From Apostichopus japonicus (taxonomy: Eukaryota > Echinodermata > Holothuroidea > Aspidochirotida > Stichopodidae): 64,000 bases of DNA. Shown here piece after piece: positions 34,224-46,000 of the stretch. The DNA is taken from positions 35,562,501 through 35,626,500 of the forward strand of contig NC_092568.1 of NCBI RefSeq assembly GCF_037975245.1, in the 5' to 3' direction. The translations under genes and the position numbers were made by a program. The notes beneath the pieces were generated by a model. That model was not told the DNA's origin, searched no databases, and worked only from the letters and a program-made list of their open reading frames with translations. Within the stretch, counting starts at the first letter, position 1; each line of letters opens with the position of its first letter.

Positions 34224-37200
34224 TCTGAATTGGTAAACTTTACCCTGAACTTGAGAACAGAAATTGTGGATGAATTCGACTTAGCGCTAACTCACTTGCC
34301 AATGTCAGTGTAGCTCGTTCGTGTATACCAAGCACAGACCTATGTAATCAAGTAACAGACTAGGGTCTACTACATGTGTTCAGTTTCACAACAGACTGTA
34401 CAGTGTTCAGACTGTACACTGTATCAGTTTTTGTCGCGTCATTCCCAGGCCGACTGACCTAGAAAATTAGTTTGTTTATCCAAGAAGGCTACGTGTTTAC
34501 ATACTGATGCCTGACTTATTCCCCCCCCCCCCCACTTATGCAGTCTAGAATTCAAAAATAAGTAAAAGTCCTTGTGAAATAGCTACATCAAAGGAAAACC
34601 AAACCCAACCATCATAATTAGGGTACGTAATAGAGAAATCTTTTATGACCAATGCAACGACATTGTGGCGGAGGTTCTAGTCTATGCTTATCTAGCTGTG
34701 AGGGCTTTCCTGCCGCCGAGCGAGACGTAGCGAAAATAGGAAAAAACATACACGTTGTCTTGCCTGCATTAAGTACATAGGGTATCATGAGCGGTTTTCG
34801 ACCACTTAGATATTTTAATGCTAATTGTAAAAAGGAGAGAAAGTAACGTATTTTACAGTGCAATTATGGTGTGCGCTATCCCGTCTGGTATCTTATCCCT
34901 ATAAGATAGTTTTGATTGAAGATCGCTTACACACTTACATTTGTGATTTCTTAGTGGCAATCGGGATGGGGTCTTAGGCATAGTATGCGAACTTCGACCT
35001 CATAGATAAGCAAACTTCGACCAAAAGATATGCTTATTTCGACACGAAAGATGAATATTTTGCTCCACGTTTTCGTTATTTGGAGAATCCACTGGCTAAA
35101 TTCGACATGTCCATTGTTATTCCGACATGTTGAATTCGGCGATATTCGACATGCTTTATCAAATATCTTTGAGCAGTGCGATGAATGCAGTCACCACGCG
35201 AGGCTAATTATCCCCGTATACGTTAATTTGTCACGCGTGTGATTTCTATATCCGGTTTTATTTATTAATTCCGTATTCTGTAGTTGTTAAATCTGTTTAC
35301 TTATGATAATTCCGACAGTGGTCGTAAATTCGACATGTTTGTATTGGGTATAATAGACATGGTCTTAAAATCATTCTCTCCCATTTAAGAGTTTCTCTAA
35401 TAGGCGATAATCGAACACACATTAGCCAAATACTCCCGAACATCTTATATTTGGATACATATTTGATAAATGACCATATTACAAGACTAATATGGAATAA
35501 AGCCACCTTTCGACCTGTCGGATATCTGAGTTCGGCATGAAAACATTTTGCTAATTGCATCCAATGGAACAATTGGAAAGTTACATTATCATTGTTAGCA
35601 TCAAGTTTCGTTTTCGCTTTAGGTATCAGCTATGGAATTAAAACAATAACTAATTAGACATTTCTGTGTTATATCATTCGTTATGATGTTTGTGTGCAGG
35701 AACACGAACTTGTGCAAATCATAACTGTCAGTGTCTGTGTGATTATCATAAATGGGCAACTGTAATATCATATATCTGAATACATAACTGTCATCTACAC
35801 GTCTCGTTCTTTTGTATATTGAACACAGTTCAAACAGTAATAAATTTCACAAATTAAATTGAGGAATCAGTTTGTAGCTTATATTAGCTAGCATTTGATT
35901 TAGAAATAAGCAGTCAGGTGATCTCTTTAAGAAGATCCCTTTCTTACATTCATAAGCAGTTAGGTCATCTCATTCTTACATTCATAAACAGTTAGGTGAT
36001 CTCATTCTTACATTCGTAAGCAGTAAGATGATCTCATTCTAACATTCATAAGCAGTTAGGTGATATCATTCTTACATTCATAAACAGTTAGGTGATCTCA
36101 TTCTTACATTCATAAGCAGTAAGGTGATCTCATTCTTACATTCATAAGCAGTAAGGTGATCTCATTCTTACATTCATAAACAGTTAGGTGATCTCATTCT
36201 TACATTCAAAAGCAGTAAGATGATCTCATTCTTACATTCATTTGCAGTTAGGTGATATCATTCTTACATTCATGAGCTGGAAGGTGATCTCATTCTTACA
36301 TTCATAAGCAGTTAGGTGATTTCATTATTACATTCATAAGCAATTAGATGATCTCATTCTTACATTCATAAGCAATAAGGTGATATCATTCTTACATTCA
36401 TAGGCAATAAGGTGATATCATTCTTACATTCATAAGCAGGAAGGTGATATCATTCTTACATTCATAAGCAGTAAGGTGATCTCATTCTTACATTCATAAA
36501 CAGTAAGGTGATCTCATTCTTACATTCATAAGCAGGAAAGTGATATCATACTTACATTCATAAGCAGTAAGGTGATCTCATTCTTACATTTATAAGCAGT
36601 TAGGTGATCTCATCTAACATTCATAAGCAGTAAGGTGATATCATTCTTACATTCATAAGCAGTAAGGTGATCTCATTCTAACATTCATAAGCAGTTAGGT
36701 GATATCATACTTACATTCATAAGCAGTAAGGTGATCTCATTCTTACATTCATTAGTAGTTAGGTGATCTCATTCTTACATTCATCAGCAGTAAGGTGATC
36801 TCATTCTTACATTCATAAGCAGTAAGGTGATCTCATTCTTACATTCATAAGCAATTAGATGATCTCATTCTTACATTCATAAGCAGGAAGGTGATATCAT
36901 TCTTACATTCATAAGCAGTAAGGTGATCTCATTCTTACATTCATAGGCAGTAAGGTGATATCATTCTTACATTCATAAGCAGGAAGGTGATATCATTCTT
37001 ACATTCCTAAGCAGTAAGGTGATCTCATTCTTACATTCATAAGCAGTTAGGTGATCTCATTCTTACATTCATAAGCAGTAAGGTGATCTCATTCTTACAT
37101 TCATAAGCAGTTAGGTGATCTCATTCTTACATTCATGAGCTGGAAGGTGATCTCATTCTTACATTCATAAACAGTAAGGTGATATCATACTTACATTCAT

Positions 37201-37368
37201 TAACATTCATAAGCAGTAAGGTGATATCATTCTTACATTTATAAGCAGTAAGGTGATATCATTCTTACATTTATAAGCAGTTAGGTGATCTCATTCTAAC
37301 ATTCATAAGCAGTAAGGTGATTTCATGCTTACATTTATAAGCAGTAAGGTGGTCTCATTCTTACATTC
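34224..37368. other. Spacer between divergent RDH-like and pseudokinase genes
   Basis: Probable promoter region of the RDH-like gene (34224-35000), with a poly-C run near 34520. The remainder is AT-rich DNA and the 32-bp minisatellite. A frame from 35048 starts with a hydrophobic stretch (MNILLHVFVIW) but has no family similarity or clear donor. Ectodomain exons of the pseudokinase were looked for and not found. Confidence 0.5.
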
Positions 37369-37405
37369 ATGAGCAGTAAGGTGATCTCATTCTTACATTC
37401 ATACT
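35930..37405. repeat. Minisatellite, 32-bp unit, about 45 copies
   Basis: Head-to-tail copies of CATTCATAAGCAGTAAGGTG plus ATCTCATTCTTA. Variants recur at fixed positions (AGTAAGG/AGTTAGG, GATATC/GATCTC, GCAGG), suggesting a higher-order structure. The last unit stops about 18 bp before the acceptor of the pseudokinase membrane exon (37424). Confidence 0.97.
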
Positions 37406-39977
37406 ATTTACTTTGTTTCACAGTTGGTGTGTTCGCTTTGTTATTGGGTAACCTAGCATCGGTTATTCCCAGTGTGGTGGCGTTTCTGTCCTGCTGTATG
37501 TTACTTTGTATGTATATCAGTAACAAGAGAACTGGATGTAGGTATTACAAATTATTAATGTTAAGACTCGTTTACACCTATATGTCTCCTATTAACACCA
37601 TATGCTTGTAATTCACACACACAAAGGATACATATAGTTTGTGCGTTATAACGCCAAAGGAATATGACTTTTAATTTAACTCGTAATTGATTTGGTTCTA
37701 GCGAAAATTGACCTTTAACTTAACATGTAATAGCTTTAGTTTCAAAACGAATCAAACCAATGTTCTGAGTTCTTTCTGTGTTTTCAAATTTCTTTCCGAT
37801 TTTCTGACAGTTTTCTCTTACTTGGAAACTTAGCTTATCTGTGTTTGAAAATAATGTATTAGGCCTACCTCCCTTTAACACTAGATTCGGATTGCACACT
37901 CGAGGCTCAAGTTAAGAGACATAAGCCCTAAGTTAAATAAGAAGTTTTAACGTAATTCCAATAACGTAATGCATTTGAACTTTCCTGAAATGTGGTCGAA
38001 TCGAGTAGAGATGGGTCACGATCTTATTACTATTGCATAAACTTTATACCACGTGTATGCTTTAGCTACCGACTATGTAGTCGGTGTATATAGCTAGAGA
38101 TCTTGGATAGACCAGTGCTGCAGTATTACTACCAGATTATATTCCATGGAGTGAAATAAATTGCAAATCATTCTGACCAATCTTGACTGATCGTAGTTAT
38201 AGCTGTTCACGACTGTTCACGACTGTTTGTAACTGTTCGCGACTGTTTGCGACTGTTCGCGACTGTTCGTGACTGTTCGCGACTGTTCGCGACTGTTCGT
38301 GGCCGTCTTTTTCTATTCGAGTATATGTTTAATGGACATTTCGAATTATTTGTAAATAAATTTACTGTAACACAATCAGTTTCGTAAATGTAAAATAGTT
38401 AGATATTGTGACTAACACATATGTATAGACCTCTACTTGAAGTGTGCTTAGTTCCCATCATAAAGCTATTACTGTTAGCATATTTTGATTGATTCAGTTC
38501 ACTTTATTTAAGTTCATTCCACTATGTAAAAAACAAGGAAAAACCAAGTATGGATACAAGACGTGGATGGGAGCTGAAGAGGCTAAATGCATTTACAGGC
38601 AGCTCCCATTTACAAAATTAAGACAAACATTAAATCTATTCGACCAACTGTCGATATCATTTCTTCATGCAGCACACTTGATGACAGTTGGAGTCAGCAC
38701 GTAAGTACTCCAATTATATCAACTCCTCCACTCCCCCACATCAACCCCAATCATAACAACAACACTCTGGTGAACCATTGATGTGATAAGTCTCAATTGG
38801 TTAGGTAATTGATAAAGTATCAATAAAGGATCGCTCGTAAAAATAATATGGCTTTTGCTGTTTTACTCAGTAAGTTGCTGGTCCAAGTGATATAATTTAA
38901 TTTTTATTCAGTATATGACAAACGACATAGCACAAAAAGTCTGATGACTGCATGATTGCATTCTTATTTTCGTTTTCCTTTATAGAAGGAGCGACGCTGC
39001 ACTGAATTCTAATGAAGTTTCTTTGAACGTTCTCAGCAGAAATATTGAGAATCCTCAACGACCGGGTAAATACTTTTGAAATATAAATTTTGATATTTTA
39101 ACTTGAACAAGTCAACAACTTTTCCTTTTTTTTTCTGTTTTTCCTTCCTTCTTTGCATGTTTAACTAAACGTAATAGTTAACAAAATAGTTAAGTAATTC
39201 AGCAGGTTGGTCGCGTCTTACATAAAGGACGTCTTATATAATATATATAAATGAGTGTTAGCTCAGTGATTAACGCCGGTGCCTTCCAATCATAAGGTTC
39301 CCAGTTCGAGTCACTACAAGATTGTATGTCGTCCAGTTACAGAGTTGTTGACATGGACGTTAAATATGATCTAAGAGACTGACTTCGGTCAGCTTGCGGC
39401 TTTGATAAGCCAATGAGGCTTCTTTGCGAGTTCCTGCTTGCCAAAGGATCTAAAATACATATATACATATTTTGTGCTATATGTTTTCGGTTTGTTTGTA
39501 TATTGTACACGTCCCGTTCATCTTGAAGCAATATGAAAACACTTGCACATAACATTAGGCTGATATGTTCTCTATGTATGAATGATGTGTATGGTGTCAT
39601 TTTTACTAACCAAATACTTATTTGGCAAGATTGAAAGAAGGGGGAGCATGGCTTACTCTTTATCATCTGCAGTATACTAGTAGTATTTTACCCAGGAAGC
39701 ACGTGACTGTCATGTTAATTACCTTCTCATCTGATACATTTGCCGTATGCTTCTGTCAACTAGCTTGTCATGTATGTTCAACCTTATGGTATCAGTACTA
39801 CGTTGTACCAGGAAAATGGGAAAATAGAACCTGGCCATCTCAGTCATCTTCCACGATATTGGAGTTAGCAATATGTTACGTATAACATATACAATACACT
39901 TACATGACTGTACTCCAACTGCAATACGTTGCCTCTCACTGCACCTCGTAGAATCTACCATAGCAATGTATTCTGAG

Positions 39978-40045
<68 letters not shown>

Positions 40046-43000
40046 TTATTTCATAAATTCAATTTTCTTTCTCCATTTTCATTAAAAAAAATTGTTACGT
40101 CATTAGTCGGTTGATTAACATAAAACATTTCTATTACTTGCTATTATTTTACGTAGAGAACTTTAAATACTATATTTTTTTTACTTTATATTTTCCTATA
40201 TAGTTGTTCAACCTAGCATTCCAGTACGCAAAAAGTAAGTTTTAATTACCCTGTTAATAATTAGTACAGGGTTATTCCCTTCGTTTAAATGATAATGTCG
40301 ATATACTTAAGAATGGGCTTACCATAGCAGACGAATGTACCAAGCTGTTTGCCAAAATTACATAATGGGGGAAGCAAATGTTGGCTAACGGTCGTCAAGG
40401 TAGAGGCCTAAGGGGAGTCTATTTCGCCTCCACTTTGTGAAACAATTGTTGGGAAGATATGGGGAGAGATTTCCAGCACCTACCACCCCCCCCCCCCCTC
40501 CTTCCTAACATGCATCTATGGGTCCGATATTGATTGTTTGATTAAAATAACGGTCAATAACTTGTCATTTCAATAACTCCCTGCGTCACAAGTTATACTC
40601 AAGGTATCACTTTTTAGCTAGCTTAGCTATGTAAAAACACACTCCTTATGGTATTCAGTTAGCTTAGCTAGGTAAAGGCACACTCCCTATGGTATTCAGT
40701 TAGTTTAGCTATGTAAAGGCAACTTCTTTATGGTATTCAGAGGCACACTCCCTGTGGTATTCAGTTAGCTTAGCTATGTAATGGCACACTTCTTACGGTA
40801 TTCAGTTAACTTAGCTTAGTGAAGACACACTCCCCATGGTATTCTGTTAGCTTAGCAATGTAAAGGCAACCTCCTTATGGTATTCAGTTAGCTTAGCTAT
40901 GTAAAGGCAACCTCCTTGTGGTATTCAGTTAGCTTAGCTATGTAAAGGCAACCTCCCAATGGTATTCAGTTAGCTTAGCTATGTCAAGGCAACCTCCTTA
41001 TGGTATTCAGTTAGCTTAGCTTTGTAACGACACACTCCCCATGGTATTCAGTTAGCTTAGCTATGTAAAGGCAACCTCCTTGTGGTATTCAGTTAGCTTA
41101 GCTATGTAAAGGCAACCTCCCAATGGTATTCAGTTAGCTTAGCTAAGAAAAGCACACTCCCGTTGGTATTCAGATAGATTACGTTACTAAATCTTCTAGC
41201 GGACACTCACTTTCATTGAACTTATGTTTTTGTTTCAGAAAAGAATTACCAATGATTCCTGTTACAGCAGAAAATTCGCGGTAAGATCAATATGCCTTGT
41301 CAAAAAGAAACCGTTTCTTCCTCCTTGAAGAATATCCTCTTTTTTCTTACTTTGGTTGTATTTTAACGATAATCGCTTTAATTTGGTCATTTCAGAATAT
41401 ATAAGGCAAATTTACTCGAACAGAGACTTGGAGAGGATATATCAAATGATTCTTCAGAGAGCGAAAAAAGTAAGTTGCTTCAGTGACCTTTCAGTTTTGT
41501 TCTCGTCTAAAATGTTACATCAATTTAAATAAGGGTAACTCCTGTTGCCTCAAAAGAACAATTATTAGCGAGAGAAGCACTGTTTTACCATAATAATGGA
41601 AAACGGGACGAAAAAATAGTCAAGAAATTTTGTGGCAATACTTAAATACCATGACTGCAGGAACATGATGTTGCATGATCAGTGTAAGAATATAAAGATT
41701 TAATTTGTAACGAGAAGATAATGTTACTAAAGCGACATCTTTTTATCATAATGTGTGGAACATTTCTCAATCCAAACATGTTTTATTAAACCTATCGTGT
41801 ATATAAGCAAATAATCTCGCCTAAATGTCGAACTTTCTGAGAATGATGATATTGCATTTAAGTTATTCCGTATGAAATGAATAAAATAACTTTAATATTT
41901 AAATTAAAAATATTGTCTTGTGAATAATTTGCTTCTGTCTTGAATATTTCGGTAAACTTTTAAGACATTCAAGGGAATGTTGTTTGAGTAGAAAGCAATT
42001 CTGTACGTATCTGCAAGTATCAGGTAAGTTCATTGTTTGGATATTAAAGTAACATATATAGCCCATGTGGATTAGAGGCTGTCAATTACGTCATACATAA
42101 TGCGGTATTGGTGCTGCTGTTACATAACTCTTTACGATGTAATAATTAAACCATCGAGTTATGCGTTCCCCTGACAGAGTACTATTCTACGACAAACGAA
42201 GGGATATACCATGAGGATAGGATACTAGACCAGAAAGATGTTAGTATTATTATGGTTATCAAGATTGGAAAGATCCACAACAGATGGACGGGATCCATTA
42301 ACATCCCTGGTGGTATCACCAAATGTGTGGTACTAACAACTATGGCAGGTAGGAATGTGTATTATGCAGGTACACAATGCTTGGTATGACAGTATTGACA
42401 GGAATTTGACTAACTAACTTGACGGACTAGGGCATTGAATGGGACAATCTTACTTGACATACTAGGGTATTGAATGGGACAATCTAACTTGACATACTAG
42501 GGTATTGAATGGGACCATCTTACTTCACACACATTACGGTATGGAATGGGGCAATCTCACTTGACATACTATAGGGCATTGAATGGGACAATCTCACTTG
42601 ACATACTAGGGCATTGAATGGGACAATCTCACTTGACATACTAGGGCATTGAATGGGACAATCTCACTTGACATACTATAAGGCATTGAATGGGACAATC
42701 TTACTTGACATACTAGGGTATTGAATGGGACTATCTTACTTGACATACTAGGGTATTGAATGGGACCATCTTACTTCACACACATTACGGTATGGAATGG
42801 GGCAATCTCACTTGACATACTATAGGGCATTGAATGGGACAATCTCACTTGACATACTAGGGCATTGAATGGGACAATCTCACTTGACATACTATAAGGC
42901 ATTGAATGGGACAATCTTACTTGACATACTAGGGTATTGAATGGGACTATCTTACTTGACATACTAGGGTATTGAATGGGACAATCTTACTTGACATAAT

Positions 43001-46000
43001 AGGGTATTGAATGGGACAATCTTACTTGACATACTAGGGTATTGAATGGGACAATCTCACTTGACATACTATAGGGCATTGAATGGGACAATCTTACTTG
43101 ACATACTAGGGCATTGAATGGGACAATCTCACTTGACATACTATAGGGCATTGAATGGGACAATCTTACTTGACATACTAGGGTATTGAATGAGACAATC
43201 TTAAATGACATACAAGGGCATTGGATGGGACAATATTACTTGACAAACTAGGGTTTTGAATGGCAATATCTTAATTGACACACTAGGGTTTTGAATGGGA
43301 CAGTCTTACTTTCTCAATGTTACGTTTGCTCTCTGATAAATGTTCATTCTTGTTACCGTATTTATATTTCCAGATGAACTTAAAGAGTGACGCGAATAAT
43401 AACCAAAAACCTTTTTTCTTTTCTAAAGATCGAGTGAAAAAGAAGACAATCCATTGGGATGCTTTCATCAAGTTATGTCTAGAATTGCCAAAGACAGAGC
43501 ATATCGTAAAGGTTGAGGCGATTTCCATCCAAAAGAGTAAGATATAAGCAGCTTCCAGTTGCTTCCCTCTCGTGATGTTCTATAAATATATTACCTATCC
43601 AATGTTTTACATGAGTAATAACAAACAGAATATAAATTAACTTGCTTTCCTAAGCTACTTATATCGTGTGAAGAGTAAGTTTTATATTAAACAACAATAA
43701 GATTGATCAAAGTTAGAAAAAGAAGCAATCTGATTTATTTTTGCTGCCGCCTCATTTCAGAATACAATTATCTCATTACCGAGCATCTTGTCTGTGAAAC
43801 CTTGAAGAGCAAACTCTCCCGGACAGGAGATGAATCTGCTGCTGCTAGCTCATATGGTTCACTTTCCATTCCTGACGTCATCCAACACGTTGCAGGTATT
43901 TTAGAAGCAATGGACATTTTGAAGTCGTTTGGGGTAAGCTTTAGTTTATTGACATATGTTATGTCAAACGTATTTACCATCAAGCTTGCTATCATTTCAA
44001 GATGCATGTTAATATGTACACTTCGGTCTTATATTTATTACATCGATTATTAATGTAGGATGATGTATTCTGTATGATGTTATACTATCTTGTTTTCTTT
44101 GCATCAAAGTTTCTCCATCCTGGTTTATCAACCAGAAAGATCTTGATAACTCACCAAGGAGTTTGTAAACTTTATGATTTCTGTTTGGCTGGTGATGCAC
44201 CGAAGATAGCTGCATTGATTAAACAACAGGTAATTTAATACATCATTTCAAAGTAGTATCATTTAAAACTGGCGATTTGCTTTTCCATGGTGTTTCTGAA
44301 GAGACAGGCAAATTGTGTACGCTGACTGTTGTAGTTTAATATTACATTCGACAATTTGTCATATTTGTGAAAACGTCATTGTAGTCTAACTCGATTGTCA
44401 AGTGATAGACTTTTGTTTTGAGATGCCGTGAAATTAAAGGTAAGCTAGCTCCATGTGAAAAATCAGCTTTTGACAATTGACAATTCTTGTGAAGACATCA
44501 CGCTAGCGTGACTTTTTCTTTCTCTAATATAATGCAACACAGTCACTCGACAATTTGGCAAAGTTAGTCAAGATATATCATCTATTAAAGTACGACAGCT
44601 CGACAAAAGTATACATTTTTCTTATGATGTAATTTTGTTTCTGACACAGTGGCTATTTATTTTCGCTGTTACAAGAGATCTGAATATTCTGGTTGAGCAT
44701 ATTTCTGCTGTTACAAGAGATCTGATTATTCTGGTTGAGCATATTTCTGCTCTTACAAGGGATATGATTATTCTGGTTGAGCATAGTTCTGCTGTTAAAG
44801 CAATCTGATTATTCTGGTTGAGCATATTTCTGCTGTTACTAGAGATCTTATTATTCTGGTTGAGCATATTTCTGCTCTTACAAGGGATATGATTATTCTG
44901 GTTGAGAATATTTCTGCTCTTACAAGGGATATGGTTATTCTGGTTGAGAATATTTCTGCTGTTACTAGAGATCTTATTATTCTGGTTGAGCATATTTCTG
45001 CTGTTACTAGAGATCTTATTATTCTGGTTGAGCATATTTCTGCTGTTACTAGAGATCTTATTATTCTGGTTGAGCATATTTCTGCTCTTACAAGGGATAT
45101 GATTATTCTGGTTGAGAATATTTCTGCTCTTACAAGGGATATGGTTATTCTGGTTGAGAATATTTCTGCTGTTACAAGAGATCTGATTATTCTGGTTGAG
45201 CATATTTCTGCTGTTACAAGAGATCTGATTATTCTGGTTGAGCATATTTCTGCTGTTACTAGAGATCTGATTATTCTGGTTGAGCATATTTCTGCTGTTA
45301 CAAGAGATCTGATTATTCTGGTTTAGCATATTTCTGCTGTTACTAGAGATCTGATTATTCTGGTTGAGCATATTTCTGCTGTTACTAGAGATCTTATTAT
45401 TCTGGTTGAGCATATTTCTGCTGTTACAAGCAATCTGATTTTTCTAGTTGTGCATCCGCCTGTAAAAATATTCCACTTAGGAATGGGTCAGTACATACAT
45501 TCAGTGTGAAATATTGAGGTGGATCAAATATGAAATTGTGACCTTTTTTTCATACAACTCTCATGTATCAAACACAAGACATCCATGTACACTGTAATGT
45601 TCGATAAAGTTATAATAATGGCAACATTGATACATATCGTCATTAATACTGCTTTTAGTAATATTCAGCTAAGGGATATATCATAGTGAAAACAAAAACG
45701 TTAGTTATGAGTAGTAACAAACAGTGTATTTGCCTCTTAGATGATGAATGTGTCATTGAACGAATTTCCACCTGAACTGTTGCTGTCAAGTGAATATACA
45801 GAATCCAGTGACGTGTGGTCTACAGCTGTGGTGATATATGAAATTATGTCAGGTGGTAAGACTATACATCAAAGACACCATGTATATAACATACATTAAT
45901 ATTTATTGCACTTCTTTATTACATAGGTTGTATAAAGTAGCATGATTAAATCGAATCTAGCGATGTTTGATCAAGAGCAGTTGTGATGTTTATGACCATG

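Noticed and set aside
35930-37405. CRISPR-like array
   Set aside because: Units are head-to-tail with no unique spacers, in a eukaryotic intron-rich region; it is a minisatellite.
38599-38700. Longer form of pseudokinase exon 2 starting after the acceptor at 38598
   Set aside because: Its phase does not fit the preceding exon; the acceptor at 38672 gives a 28-nt exon that fits both sides.
43377-43428. Upstream acceptor extending the pseudokinase exon at 43429
   Set aside because: Joining in the phase left by the exon ending 42348 gives an early stop; the pyrimidine-rich acceptor at 43428 keeps the frame.
44622-45413. 263-codon minus-strand frame of SRNMLNQNNQIS-type repeats
   Set aside because: It is the 42-bp minisatellite read in frame; the plus strand is also open, and it lies inside a pseudokinase intron.
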